This document shows, piece by piece, positions 31,366-44,559 of a stretch of DNA of 64,000 nt. The notes under the pieces are model-generated. The model was not told the origin of the DNA and ran no database searches. It saw nothing but the letters and a program-made list of their open reading frames with translations. The stretch comes from Poecilobothrus nobilitatus (Eukaryota > Arthropoda > Insecta > Diptera > Dolichopodidae). Location: positions 558,001 through 622,000 of the forward strand of contig CAMUPU010000001.1 of NCBI GenBank assembly GCA_947095535.1, written 5' to 3'. The position numbers and the translations under genes were made by a program. The first letter of the stretch is position 1. Every line of letters begins with the position of its first letter.

Positions 31366-33095
31366 AATTATTTGTCTTTTTCGTACTGTCATGATGAAAT
31401 ATTTTGCTATCCACTTTTTACAATTTGAGTGAATTTTTGTAAAGGAATATATGGGCTAGCAAGAAAATTTTGTAGTCACGTGGTTATTGCAAATATTTAT
31501 TAACATTGTAGTCAGTAATTGACATACTTTGATTTTAACATTCTAAGAGATTGCATCAAATAAATATAAAAAGAAATAGAATGCAAAGGATATGGTTAAT
31601 GGTTACATTAAGATTGTTTTTTCTTTTTTTTTTGAACAAAACAAATGATGATTTGAATTTATTATATTTAGACATGTAGTAGTAACAGTATAGTAATATA
31701 TATACGATGCTTTTTTCATTCAAAAAATTATTCTATTAATAAGAATCTTCAAAGAGATTATAATATAATGCATTGTCGTTTTATTTTAGGAATTCTTTTT
31801 GCTCATAAAAACAAATGTCCATTGTCAATGACAATGAAACCAATACTCAATGTAATTTTATGAAATGTGAATTTTATGATTGTTTCCTTTTTTTTGAACA
31901 AAACAAAATAATAACAATTTTTTCTATTTGCTCTTTTTTTCATTTGCTCATTCATTTGCTTTCCGCTTTGCTTTGTTAGTATTTACTGTTTAGTAATTAG
32001 TATCGTGTTATTATTTCTGCTGCTAATAATTTTATATAATATAGAATGGTAATGTGCATTACTACATTGTACATAAAAATTATAATTGTAGTTGGTATTT
32101 GTTGGTATGTAGCAGAATTAAAATAAAGAGTAAAGAGTATCGTTTAAGAATCAAACCATTTCTTTTAATTTTTTTGGCTCTTTCCTCGTTAGGAATTAGG
32201 ATTAGTAGTATTACTATTAAGTAAGAAATATTGTGTATTATTAGTATTAAGTAAGAAATATTGTGATTGTGTGTGCTCTAAAGTTTAAAAAAAGAACACA
32301 CGAATAGCAGCAGCAGCAGGAGATTGTCTTTTATTATATTAAGGTAATTCATTATATTTATTTGTTCGTAATTATATAAATAGTTATATACGCATTATAA
32401 CTTTATAACTACAACCTGCTATACTATAATATTATAAATTCTTTCTTTTCATTTAAATTAAACAAGGTAATTTCCTTTGTTACGAAATTAGTTTAACTTT
32501 AATCTTTTAAATAATTTAATTATTTTAACGCAGCATTTCAACACATATATAAATTAAACGCAAATAACTTTATAGTATCGTTTTACTGAATATCACAGAA
32601 TGCTTGATGATTATTGTTGTATTTAAAAAATATCACAGAATGCTTATTATGCATTTTGTGTACAGTTAACTTTTAAATTTTAAGTATGCACAAGTACAGT
32701 AATTATAAAAAGGAGATATCTATATTATGAAAGGTGAGTCTATATAAAACCATCTAAGAAGAATGTTTTATAGGATCACACAACGGCGCAGTTCTAAAAT
32801 TTAAAATAAAAAATTATAAAAAGATTTATGATTTTTTTTTATTTTTTTTTTTATTTTATTAGAAGAGCCCCGAATACAAATATAGGTTATAATGGGCTCT
32901 GTTAACAAATATATTATTTATAATACCAAAATACGAAATAACGAAGGAAATCATTAACTATATGATTTTAAACTCGATAATGAAAAATTGAATTTAAAGC
33001 TTAAATCTAGGAAAACATTATTATATATATGTACATATTATATGAGTTTAAATTCAACATTAATTGTAAGAGAAAATAAAAATAGAAAAAGTCAT
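31366..33095. other. AT-rich intergenic sequence without a recognised gene
   Basis: Contains a short CAG run near 32310 and a duplicated phrase TATCACAGAATGCTT (32590 and 32627). ATGAAAGGTGAGT near 32727 would suit a short 5' exon, but nothing ties it to a gene. No domain seen. Confidence 0.3.
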
Positions 33096-33198
33096 TCTAT
33101 TGCTTAAGAGCAAGTGACGAATGACATAAATTATATATATTATTATAATAATATATATAATTATGACATTGTTTTTAATTTTATTTTTTTTTTTTTTT

Positions 33199-36100
33199 TT
33201 AAATTTGGTTTAGAATTTTGATATTCCCAATGAAGTTTATAATATTTTGATAAGTGTTGATATCATCAGAAGCTAGAATGTGTATACTATTTATGCCAAA
33301 TTTATTTCTAATATGTCTATGTTTAGTGCAATTTTCAAATAAATGTCTGATTGTAAGAATTTCTCTGCAAGTACATATTGGTGGGTTTTCGTTTTTCATG
33401 AGGTATTGATGCGTTAATTTTGAATGTCCATGTCTTAATTTTGTAATTATAATTGAGTTTTTTCTGTTAAGACAATCAAGGTTTTTCCAAGAAGGTAACT
33501 CTTCTGTTATGTTTCATAATTTATTCGTTTGATCTGTATTTTGCCAAAGATTTATAAATTCAATTTTAATTATCGAGTTTATTACCCTTTTCAAGTCTGT
33601 GTAGATACATTTATATTTCTTCACAATTGGTTTAGTTATAGCTTGCTTTGCAATTCTATCGGCTTCTTCATTACCATGAATATATACATGAGAAGGAATC
33701 CAAAAGAAAGAATAAACATTTTTAGAAATACCAATTTTTTCTTTTATTCTTTGAGCTAAGGGATGAGCAGGGATCAGTTTTTGGAGGCTTTGTAGTGCAC
33801 TTAACGAATCACTACATATAACTATATTTATATTTAGAAATTTGCTCTCTGTGTATTTAATAGCTCTAAAAATCGCATAAAGTTCAGCTGAAAAAATACT
33901 GGTTGTATCCGGTAAATGAAAAAATTTTTCTATATTGTGATATTTGAATCCACATCCTGTCTTATCATTGTAAACTGACCCATCAGTGAAAATTTCTTCA
34001 TATTTAAAATATTTCGTTTTAATTTTCTCTAGATATAATTTTTGAAATATAATAGGATGAGTTTCATCCTTTGAAAATTTACTTAAAGATACATCTATAT
34101 CAACAAGTCTATGTGACCAGAAAGGCTGTTGTATAAAGTTTTTAGTTTCGAAATTATTTTTTGTAATTATATTATCTCAGCTATTTTTTATTCTAATAAA
34201 ACAGGGTTTAATTTTATCATTTTTTTCTTTAAGTTTATTATAAAGAGTGTCGTTATTCATCAGTTTAGTTAATGGATGATCGCTAAAGGAGAGAATTTTT
34301 AAGCCATACATTATAGCTTGTTTTCTGCGTCTTAGTGTTAATGGAAGTTGCTGACTATCCACTAATAAACTAACTGTTGGGATGGTTCTAAATGCTCCTG
34401 TTGCAATTCTTATACCTGCATATAAGATGGAATCTAATGATTTTAAAAGTGATTTATTTGCCGAACTGTATATCCAGCTACCGTAGTCAATAATAGGTAA
34501 TATCATAAGGTTAAGTAGTCTTAATAGCATTTTTCTATCCGCTCCGTAGTTGGAATTGCTTAGGATTTTTAAAATATTTAAACATTTAATTGCTTTAGTT
34601 TTAATTTTTTGGATATGTTCCTTCCACTTTAATTTACAATCAAATGTTAATCCTAAAAACTTTTGCTGTTCTACATATTTAATTTTTTCTCTATTAATAT
34701 ATAAGTCTGGATAATAAAAGTTTTTCCTTCTTCTAGTAAATAACATAGCCACCATTTTTGTTTTTGAAAATTTAAAACCTACTTTATTTATCTATGAATT
34801 TAATCTGTTCAAAGTGTTTTGCATTATTTTTTGCAGTTTTTTTAAATTACTTCATGTTACAAAAATTGTCAGATCATCAGCATAAAATGAATATTTGACT
34901 GGTAGTAAGATTTCTTCAGTTACACTATTTATATATATTAAAAATAGAATAACTGAAATGACAGATCCTTGTGGTATACCATTTTGTAAGATCTTTTCAT
35001 TTGATTTTTCATTTCCTACAACTACTTGTATTTTTTTATCATTAATAAATTTTTTTATAAATGTCAACATATTTCCTTTCATACCTATTTTCTGAACTTC
35101 TTCTATAATTCCTCGTCGCCAAACCATGTCATATGCTTTTTCAATATCAAAAAATATAGACAGTGTAAAATTATTTTTGGATAATCCCATCATTATTTTA
35201 CTTTCAAAATAAGATAGATTGTCAAACGTCGACCTTCTTTTCCTAAAACCTGCTTGAAATTTGCTAAGTTTTGAATTATTTTCTAGGAACCACATTAACC
35301 TTTTACTTATCATTTTTTCAAACAATTTGCAGGAACAATTTGTCAATGAAATGGGTCTGTAACTATTTGCATCTGTTGCTGTTTTTCCGGGCTTCAAAAT
35401 CGGAATAAGTAAAGCTTTTCGCCAATCATCAGCAAAAATTCCCTTTTCCCAGATATTGTTGTAAAAGTTTAGTAAAACTTTTTTATCGCAATCTTTCAAG
35501 TTTCTTAACATGTAATAGTGAATATTATCTGGGCCCGGAAAGCTTCCCTTACATTCATTTAAACAGCTTTCCATTTCTTGAAGTGTAAATCTTAAATTAT
35601 AAGTTTCAGAGGAATATTCAATTGTAAAGGTAAATTTTCAACACGTTGTTTACATTTCAAAAATTTTTTTTCATAATTTTTAGAGCTTGAAACTTAAGAA
35701 AAATGATGTGCTAGTTCTTCAGCAATATCTTTTTTGTTATTTATAATTTTATTATTTTTTATTAGAGTTATAATTTCTTTAAAAGTTTTTTTACCATTTA
35801 ATGTATTAATTTTTTTGAATACTTCGGTTGAATTAGTCTTACTATTAATGGAAGATACAAAATTTTTCCAACTTTCTCTTTTGCAATATCTAATTAGTTT
35901 ACGGGTTTCATATCGTGCACGTGTGAACTCTTTGTAATCTTCCAATTTCATTGTTCTTAAATATTTATTGAGAAGTCTTTTTCTTTGTTTTATCGCATTT
36001 TTTATATTAGAATTCCACTAAGGAACGGTTTTTCTAGGTTCGTTGTTACTTTTTATGGGTACAGTTTTTTTTTGCAGCCTCTACAATTGTAGTTCTCATA

Positions 36101-36678
36101 TCTTTTTCAAACTTATTAATGTTGTTTTCATCTAAGGTATAGTTAGGATTTTCTAAGTTAACTAGTTTTTGGTATTTTTGCCAATTTGCTTTTTCTATTA
36201 TTCATTTATCTTTTTGGTTATATGTAGAGTTATTAGGGATTTTAATTCCCATATGTAATTATGGGAATTAAAATCACTTACAAGTAAGAAAGGACTATCA
36301 AATTGTTGAATTAAATTGTATATGTCACCTATGTTAATTGTTCTGCCATTTTCTAAATATATATTTCATAAAATAAACTTAATAGGAAACAGCAATTTTA
36401 CTGCTACTACCTGAAAATTAGTATTTAAGACATATTCACTGCAGCTATAATTGTCATTAATATATATAGCAACTCCTCCATGTGCTACTGTATCTGAGTC
36501 TATATTTTTATAAAATACTTTAAAATTCTTTTTCTGTGGTATATGATCGTGCTTAAATTTGGATTCTTGTATACAAAAGCTAGCGGATTATATTTTTTTA
36601 TTAGTAAATTGAATTCATTGATGTGACTATTGAGCCCATCAACATTCCATTGTATTATATTTTGTTGAATCATTGTCA
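33199..36678 (-). pseudogene. I-type LINE ORF2 (EN, RT, RNase H)
   Basis: Endonuclease: IIQWNVDGLNSH at the start (36660-36620), VSDFNSHN near 36270. RT: PDNIHYYMLRNL, ANSYRPISLTNCSCKLFE, FDIEKAYDMVW with the first Asp, NGIPQGSVIS and FYADDLTIFVT (34890-34855). The thumb region (34755-34177) has KYVEQQKFLGLTFD and PIIDYGSW. RNase H: SDSLSALQSLQ near 33810 and WIPSHVYIHGNEEADRIA near 33680-33650. The C-terminal finger is CTCREILTIRHLFENC. RT and thumb are long open stretches; stops near 34850, 35690, 36020 and 36200 inactivate the gene. Confidence 0.85.
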
Positions 36679-37909
36679 TCGGGAATATCAGAAAAATTAT
36701 CTAAACTACTAAAGCTACTATCTAAACTAATTTTATTATTACTTTTAAGAGTTTTGCTTTTTTTATTTATGTTTTGTGTAATATTTTTTTTTAGTTCTCT
36801 TTTTTTTCTTTTTTGAAAGATTTTTTGCAAGAATTATATTGCTGTTTTCTAAAGTTTTTGTATTTTGTGTATTTAATGAATTATTAAAGTTCAATTTAAA
36901 ATCCGTTGGTTCAATATTAGTTTTTATCTTACCTAAATTTTCTTGATTTAAATTTTTGACCACTTCTGTTTTGTTGTTATTCTTGTTACAGGTGCAATTA
37001 CATCCACAATTCTTTTTCAAATTAATTTCTCCAATTTTTGAAAAAGGTGTATTAAAAGGAAATCTCTGGTTATATCTTTTAATTGCTTCCTTTATATCCA
37101 CATTTTCCTTTATTTTGATGAACTTTATCTCCTTCTCTTTAAGAAATTTGGGACATCTTTTATCAAAAGCATTATGTGCTTCTTTACAATTGCAGCATTT
37201 TTCTGGCTTAGTACATTTTTCGTTCTCATTTTTTAAGTGATATACTTCACCACAATTGTTACATATTTTTTCTTTTTTGCATTTCTCAACTATGTGATTA
37301 AAATTAAGACAGTTCATACATATTAAAGGTAAAGGAATAAATTGTCTAACATAATATTTCTGGTATCTGATATAAACTTCATTTGGTATTTTTGGTATTG
37401 GTATATTTGGTATTTATTTAAATTTTAGACAACATAATCCCGTTTCTAGTACATTATCTCCATCTTTTTTTTAAAATCTTCTGAGTTCTACAACATTCTG
37501 ATTTTCCATTTCACTTAAGAATTCTTCATCAGATATGTATTGTAATTCTGGACAATATATGATACCTTTGGCTTCATTTAGCGACTTGTGCTCTTCAACT
37601 TATACGCTGATATTGTCATTTAAGTTTATAATTTTAATAATTTTTTCTGCTTGCTTCATATTTTTGGTTTGAATCAACACCGTTCCGTTTCTAAGTTTGA
37701 TGCATTTAATTACATCTCCACCGACAGTTTGAATGACTTTTTTTTAAAAGAAATGGTCATACTGGTGACATGTCTTTTTTTCATCAGTTCTGGTCATAAT
37801 CAAAAACTTTTCCCCTTCATTTTTGTTTTTTAACATTTTTAATTGGTTCAATTTTACATTTAAATTATTTTTTAAGGTTACTCCACCGTTGGTGGAGGCC
37901 CGTCTGCCA
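36640..37909 (-). pseudogene. I-type LINE ORF1 (Gag-like, zinc knuckles)
   Basis: A candidate ATG at 37909 opens MADGPPPTVE and then meets a stop. Downstream frames contain FLIMTRTDEK, GGDVIKCIKLRNGTVLIQTK (RRM-like region) and IPNEVYIRYQKYYVRQFIP. Frame 37317-36763 holds three knuckles: CLNFNHIVEKC, CNNCGEVYHLKNENEKC and CCNCKEAHNAFDKRC, then KEKEIKFIKIKEN. The tail is Lys/Asn-rich. The protein would coat element RNA. It overlaps the start of ORF2 slightly. Confidence 0.75.
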
Positions 37910-38356
37910 TTATTAATGTTTTATACAACTGCTCTTAGACATTTTTTTTTTTTTTTTTTAAACACAAATAATAATAAATTAAAAATTTATATTAAAGTTG
38001 AAAGCAATATATGTTTTGAATTGATTTATTTATTTTTGATTTTTATTTTAAAAACCGGTTTTAATTTCTTGTTTTTATTTTAATCTGATTTTTTTTTTTT
38101 TTTTTTTAAACAGTTATATATTAATATTCTAATTTTTGTTTTAAATTTATTTTTTTAAATTATATTTTATAAGGAGAAACAGTGTGCTCTTAATGAGCAT
38201 TAACACAGAACTGAGATTTATGATTAAATAATAAAATAAAAAATTATAGACTTAAAATTAAATAACAAATGTAAAATAATACTTTTATTAACTATTTTAT
38301 TTTTAAATTCAGTGAAATAATTTAAAACAATAGCTAAAAATTATTTAACTTAACAT

Positions 38357-39957
38357 AAAAAAAACGAGAAAGAATACAGTTTCTTTGTCAACTCTTAGAT
38401 ACCCGTACGAACCATTAGTATGTTCACAGCCTGTCACTCTGCTTACAATATTATTTTTTTAATATTTTAGTATTTTAAAATAATTTGGGTGAATTTTATA
38501 ATTTTTAGAACTATGGGTTGTACATATATTCAAACTATATGTTTATACATCCTTCAACAGCAGATTCTAACCTTCCCCACAACGATTATCAATCAAACAC
38601 TTTTTCAAATATTCAATAGTACCATTTAATACTAAGCGGTAAATGTATATTAAATTACAAAATAGTAAATATAATTTTAAATATTATATTATATTAATGC
38701 GCACATAGTATATTTATATTGCTATAAGTATATCGCCATACATTGCAATATTTCTTTAAAAATATTTTAATTTATAGAATAATTTCTTATAAGTACAATA
38801 AAATACGGCGCTATATAATATACATCTATACTCTTATCATTCATTCATCAGTGAGATATACGATATGTAAATAAACATGATATTATATAAGTATGTATGT
38901 ATATCAATGTCATATAAATAAAAATTCTTCAAGCAACAGTTATGTTGTTTATTTATTTACATTTTTGTACTACGCATTATATTCTCAACAATTTCAAATT
39001 ATCGAGTAACACAAAATGTAAAAAATTCGTTAAAGAAATTTGTTAGAAAATTTGAAAAAATCAAGTAACACTTTCGTCAATTATAAAGTACCCCTATATT
39101 ATTAAAAAAAGTTGTTAACAGAAATAAGTGTATAATGTCGAAGCTTTAATTTTTATGTATTACTTCAAAAAAATGTTAACAGGTGTTCAAGTTACAGGTG
39201 TTTAAAAATAAGAAATTTTCAGTTTTTGACCCCTTACAGCTCCTAAACGGGGGGTGATAAAAAAAAAATTTTTGAAATGACTCATACTTATTTTCAAAGA
39301 TCTAACTTCTGTCAAAATTTCAAGTTTCCAATTTAAACCGTTTAGAAAATAGAAGTGTTAAAGGATTTTGCAATAATTCAGTTTCGCATAACGGTAAATT
39401 AAGACACCGTATGCTACAAGTATATATTTATTATATACGTGTTTGTAAAGCTCACAATAGGACCTATCGTTTGGAATTTTCAGATTGAAGACATACTTTA
39501 TAGAGCTTGTGTTATAACAATTTAAATATAGAGATTTTTCGAAATTTGGAAGGCTATAGCTCCTTAACGGGTGGGGCTACTGAAAAAAGTTGTTAAAAAT
39601 AAAATTAATATTTTTATGATATCTATCAGCAGTTAAAATTTCATGGCTCTATTTCAAAAAAATTGTGGAGATCTAAAAGTAGTTGTTCGGGAGCTACTCG
39701 AAGTTTTGGTCGGAACTCAACCAAAAAACATAGAGAACCTACAAATTGCTCCCAGAATATTTTGTGTAAATTTCAAGATTCTACCTTTCTTAGTTTTTGA
39801 GTTAGCGTGACGGATGAACGGACATGACTTAATCGACTCAGAATTTGATTCTGATCCGATCCATACCTTTAAATGTAAATGTAGCTCCCTTATTTCGAGG
39901 TATTACAAACGGAGAAGTAATTTTATTATACCCGATACTTATCGTACGGGTATAAAA
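38357..39957. repeat. Terminal-hairpin dispersed repeat, copy C (long, diverged)
   Basis: Starts AACGAGAAAGAATACAG, TTGTCAACTCTTAGATACCC (the counterpart of the far end of copies A and B) and ends CGACTCAGAATTTGATTCTG, GATCCGATCCATACC, then a hairpin ATACCCGATACTTATCGTACGGGTAT and AAAA. About 1.6 kb. The interior contains phrases such as TATAGCTCCTTAACGGG and CAGCTCCTAAACGGGGG that recur in diverged form near 44.8 kb and inverted near 54.4 kb. Non-coding. Confidence 0.65.
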
Positions 39958-40467
39958 AGAATTATTCATGAATAACCAACGAAAAACAAAAGTGCATGAA
40001 AACCTTTATATTAAATAAACTAGTTAAATTACACACTTATTATTATCCAACTAAAACAACAAAGGCAAGAAAAAACAACAATAGTAAACCAACAAAGGTA
40101 ACCAAAAAAAAAAAACAACAACAATAGTAAACCAACAAATGTATAACATCAATCAACAATGACAACATTATCTGGTCAGTCTATTATTTTTAATATTTAA
40201 TAAATTTTTTATATAGTACGAAAAAATTTGGGACAAAATTTGTAATGTAAAAAAAGAAATTGTGAATCGCAGTAATTTATTTATTCTAAGAAAATTATTT
40301 TTTGATTTATTCACTAATTTGGATACTGATTTATTTACTTATTTATTTAGCATTAAAGTAAGAGAATTAATTTACTTATTAAAAAATTTAATTACTTTTG
40401 ATTTATCAATTTTATTTGCTACAACTATTTTATTTTATTTGAGTAAGTTTAATTTGATTTAGATAAT

Positions 40468-41380
40468 ATGGATGTGGAAAAATTAAAAATTATGCTCGTT
40501 GTTGTTAGCAAAATTACACCCTTCACGGGTAAAAATACAAACGATTTGATGAAATTTGTCGAACTTGTGGATATGCTAGTACCTTCGTTCAATACATTTA
40601 CAGTGACAAATCAAAACCTAATAACAGGGTACATAAAAGACAAAGTCATTGACGATGCAAGGATTTCAATTAATAAAAAACCATGGTGAGAAATTATCGG
40701 CAGAGACGTTTCTAGATGAAATGAGACTTTGTCACAAACATTAAAAACTTTTATAACAGAATTAACAACTACTTATGTAGACTAAATAACCTCTATATTT
40801 TAAATAAAAGCTTAAGTAGTGACGATGTAAAAAGTAATAAAAGAATAGCTTTAAAAATTTTTCAAACTAACATACCTGAATTCGCACGTAGCATTTTATA
40901 TAGTAGTTAACCCAAAGATTTAGACGAGGCATAGAAAATTATCAAAGAGGGTAATTATTAACATTTATACGTAAATAATTCTAAATTAAATTTTAATCAT
41001 TTAATAAAAATTTTAATAAAAAAACCAATATGAAAAAAAATATCAAATATCATTCAAATCAAATAAATTCTAGCGTTAATAAAAGTATTATCAGAAAGAT
41101 CTAAACAATTATATTAAGAACAATTCAAACCAAACAAACTTAAATTTTAATAGGAAAAATTACCAAAACTCAAGCAACTTCCATAAAAACAATGCAAATA
41201 ACCAAACCTTTTATAATGACACTTGAACAAGCCAATCTAAAATATCTAGAAATAGTAACAGTTTTAATGCAATGAATATTGCAACTAATAGAACAATCCA
41301 AAATAGAGCACCCAGAAATAATAATACCTCTAACGAAATGGATATAGCATCCAGCCAAAGCTGGCCAATCGCCTGACTAA
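40468..41380 (+). pseudogene. Errantivirus gag, broken
   Basis: The first frame (40468-40689) starts at an ATG with a helical MDVEKLKIMLVVV segment and ITPFTGKNTNDLMKFVELVD, the same capsid start as the intact gag at 58.1 kb (VPEFNGK...LQTFIDLVD). Further shifted frames continue to an Asn-rich tail (41080-41330) ending EMDIASS, comparable to EPMDV in the intact gag. Multiple stops. Confidence 0.65.
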
Positions 41381-41389
41381 AACAAATGC

Positions 41390-42855
41390 CTTATATAATT
41401 ATCAATACTACTTTAAAAGTATTGAAATTTATTATCGACACAGGTGCTGAATTCAGCAGAATGAATCTAAATTTGTGTCATCCTAAATATAAAATCAACT
41501 CTAATGGCCAAGAGCTTAAAACTTTAAAACACTAAGTACAAGGAAATACCAAATATAAGTTCTCAATTTTTGAAATTTTTAAAGAAACCTTTCAGTAAAA
41601 TTTCTTGAAATAGATTTTCACAAAATTTTTGACGGTTTAATCGCCAACAATATTCTTGACTTTCTAAATGAGGAAAATTATCTTGCCAGAAGTTTCCAAG
41701 ATGATCCTATTGAACTATTTTCAAACGAAGTTAATAACTTTAACGTTCTTGATCACATAAATATATCACATTTAAATAAAGAAGAGCAAAATTTATTAAG
41801 AAAAATTATACTGAATAATAAAAATGTTTTCTATAAAGAAAACGATAATCCTTCATTTACTAACAAAATTAAGCATTCAATAAATATCTAAAACGAAATA
41901 CCTATATATAACAAACTATAGAGATACCCCGGAATTCATAAAGACGAAGTAAACAGACAAATTGATGAGATGGTGAAGATGCCGTTCGGGTTAAAGAATG
42001 TACCATCCACATTCCAAAGACTTATAAATCAAGTTTTGGAAAAATACATAAACAAAATTTGTATAGTTTATATGGATAATATCTTTATTTTCTCTTCATC
42101 TTTGCAAGAAAATTTAGATTCTTTGCATAAGATATTTCAAACACTATCCAAAGAAAACCTAAAAATCCAGTTAGATAAATGTTCACTTTTAAATCGGAAA
42201 ACTAAATTTTTGGTGCACATCGTAACGAAGGAAGGTGTTAAACCAAACCCAAAAAAATAGATTCAATTTCACAAATTTCATTGCCTACGACGCAACGGGA
42301 AATGAAGAGTTTTCTCGGCATCACGTGCTATTACAGAAAAATTATACGTGATTATACTAAAGTAGCGATCCGTTAACAAAATATTTAAAAAAGGGAGCAA
42401 AAATTAATTTGAAAGATAAAGAATACTCAAAAGGTTTTGAAACATTAAAACGCTTGATTACATCACATCTCATTCTAAAATATCCTGGCTTTAGTAAGAA
42501 TTTTCTTTTAACCACGAATGCATCTGACTTCGCAATGGGTGCCGTATGAAGTCAAAATAATCATCCAATTTCATTTATTTGGTGTTCTTTAAATAAGCAC
42601 GAGAAAAATTATTCAACAATAGAAAAGGAATTACTTGCAATTGTCTGGGCTACTAAACAATTCCGACCCTACTTATATGGTAGGAAATTTACCATCAAAA
42701 CGGATCATAGACCACTTATCTGGCTCAACAATTTAAAAGAATCAAATTGTAAGCTTCAGAGGTGGAAAATTAAATTAAACGAATTTACCTTTGATATAGA
42801 GTATCTTAAGGGTATACAAAATTCTGTAGCGGACGGTTTGTCTCGTATAAATGTA
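41390..42855 (+). pseudogene. Errantivirus pol remnant (protease, RT, RNase H)
   Basis: Protease active site IDTGAEFSRM near 41436. The RT N-terminal part (fingers with the first Asp motif) is deleted between about 41960 and 41975, so sequence jumps to MPFGLKNVPSTFQRLI. The YxDD motif reads YMDNIFIF, with Asn replacing the second Asp. RNase [48 protein letters not shown] stop at 42548 and frame changes follow. Integrase is absent. Inactive. Confidence 0.78.
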
Positions 42856-43473
42856 TTGCATCGTAAATGTATGCATCGTAAAATTACGATGTTATAACAA
42901 TGAAATAAATGAAACTGCGCTAAATTGTAATAACGAAGATGTTACATCAACTGGCGCCATGATTCAGAACGCTCAAGAAGATTCTAGTGATCTTATATAT
43001 ATCACGGAAAAATCTATAAATCTATTTGATAACCAAATGTTCCTAAAAAAAGGAAATAAAGAAAAAGCCTTTAAAAAGTGTACATAAAAAAATGCAAAAT
43101 GCATATAGCACAACATAGCAATTTATTAGCATATAGCACCGGACAAAGGTCTGATCTGTGTATACTGTGAAAATACAAAAATTATTTCTAAAATTTCAAG
43201 AATTTTATTCAAGAAAGTTTGCTACAAATAAGATCTATATCTATATAAAAACTGAAAAATAAAATTCTAATTCAAAAAATGACGCACATTGAATAAATGA
43301 ATAAAGCTAGGCATCACACCCCTAATTAAAGTAAAAATATTGTTAAAAATAGATAACAAATTATGCAAAAATTAATAACTACATAATTGACAAAAATACA
43401 AAAAGAAATAAAAAATTGTACAAATTACAATTAAAACGAAAATATTATTACCACACGTTTACTCATTCTAGGA

Positions 43474-43957
43474 ATGAAGTTTAAAATTTTAATTGCAAAC
43501 AAATTACTCGCTGTGATGAACTTAAACGTAAACTCTGCACAAGAAATGAAATCACATCGTTATTCGAGACAACGGTTATACAATCATAAAACTAAACGAA
43601 ATGTAACTCGTAGACAGTTATTCAAAAATACTACATATTGTAGACCTAGATCAATACCAAAATTTAATTAATACAATTGAAACAAATATTGATTTTTTAA
43701 ACTTGCAAGAAACAAATCCTAACTCTTTACTACTTGTTAAAGAATTAAAGCATTTGAAACAAAATTTTGAAAATATTATCCCTTCCATCCACAGAAATAA
43801 AAAGGGGCTGCTAAATGTATTTGGCTCGGTATTAAAATTCATCGCTGATACAATGGATACAGACTACGCAAAACAGATTTCTGACCACATGGATAACTTA
43901 AAACATAATACGCAACAATTAACAGAGCAGTCTAACAAACAAAACATAATTTTATAA
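43474..43957 (+). pseudogene. Errantivirus env N-terminal remnant
   Basis: Frame 43474-43671 starts with a hydrophobic signal-like MKFKILIANKLLAVMNL (the ORF start is ATG). Frame 43703-43957 contains a basic HRNKKG site followed by LLNVFGSVLK and DTMDTDYAKQI, the cleavage and fusion-peptide region seen in the intact env. Frames are offset. Env is cut by the inverted duplication that begins at 43957. Confidence 0.65.
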
Positions 43958-44134
43958 AATTTATAAATTGTGATGTAACTATTATTGATTTAATATTTGT
44001 AAATAGAATTAAAATGTATTTTTGTTTTGACAAAATACAAAATACAAAATACATATATTTGAAAACAAAAATACATTTTAATTCAATTTACAAATATTAA
44101 ATCAATAATTGTTACATCACAATTTATAAATTTT
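43957..44134. repeat. Inverted duplication, 72-base arms
   Basis: Arms 43957-44028 and 44062-44134 are reverse complements with about two differences, spacer 33 bases rich in CAAAATA. It ends the env reading frame. Confidence 0.9.
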
Positions 44135-44286
44135 ATTGTTACCAATGTTGAACCTAAAAATAAACAAAATAATAAATAATTTAACTTTAGACAATGTAAA
44201 TTTAGAAAGTATAGAAAATACGAAAATTATTAAATACATAGATTTCAAATAATGAAATAGAATACAAATATTAACTTAATTAACTT

Positions 44287-44367
44287 AACCCTCTTAACAA
44301 TATGTACGCCGACAATACATCTAACAAAATTATATGTATTGTCGGCGTACATATTTTTAAGAAGGTT
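44287..44367. repeat. Inverted duplication, 34-base arms
   Basis: Arms 44287-44320 and 44334-44367 are reverse complements apart from about three positions, with a GTACGCCGACAATACAT core and a 13-base spacer. Confidence 0.85.
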
Positions 44368-44559
44368 ATTTGGGTAACATGTGTTATAAAACTTTTAATG
44401 GCGCCTCTCCAACCTCAGCGGACACAAAAATTTAAGGTCTAAATTTGATTATATAAATAAGTGTGTTATGATTGCATTCAATTTTGCCTAATTTTTTTTA
44501 AACAGACGATAACATCATAAAATTGTCTGATATTATTATTGCTAATAAAAATTTACCGT

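Larger units (their letters stand above)
33096..37915 (-). mobile_element. I-type non-LTR retrotransposon, near full length, inactive
   Basis: Minus-strand order: ORF1 (37909-36640) with an RNA-binding N-terminal region and zinc knuckles, then ORF2 with endonuclease (36678-about 36000), RT (35574-34177), RNase H (about 34100-33540) and a C-terminal Cys/His finger (33399-33199). An RNase H domain in ORF2 marks the I clade. ORF2 and ORF1 each have several stops. Long T runs on the plus strand at 33185-33200 and near 37941 and 38087 flank it. Confidence 0.85.
39960..44370 (+). mobile_element. Errantivirus, old copy lacking integrase
   Basis: Plus-strand order: A-rich leader with duplicated AACAACAATAGTAAACCAACAA phrases (40070-40140), gag (40468-about 41380), protease and RT-RNase H (41390-42850), then a jump to env N-terminal sequence (43474-43957). 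Integrase is missing. No LTR or primer-binding site was found. It begins a few bases after the GGGTATAAAA end of repeat copy C. Two inverted duplications lie in and after env. Confidence 0.75.

Noticed and set aside
32724..32800. Possible upstream exon of the serpin gene (ATGAAAG followed by GTGAGT)
   Set aside because: No coding content beyond two codons, and 13 kb of unrelated transposons lie between; it cannot be supported without transcript data.
36236..36276. Palindrome GATTTTAATTCCCATA...TATGGGAATTAAAATC in the I-type LINE endonuclease
   Set aside because: The minus strand reads as ordinary endonuclease sequence (SDFNSHN followed by WELKS), so the symmetry is largely explained by the coding sequence and need not be an inverted duplication like those at 8.4 and 9.8 kb.
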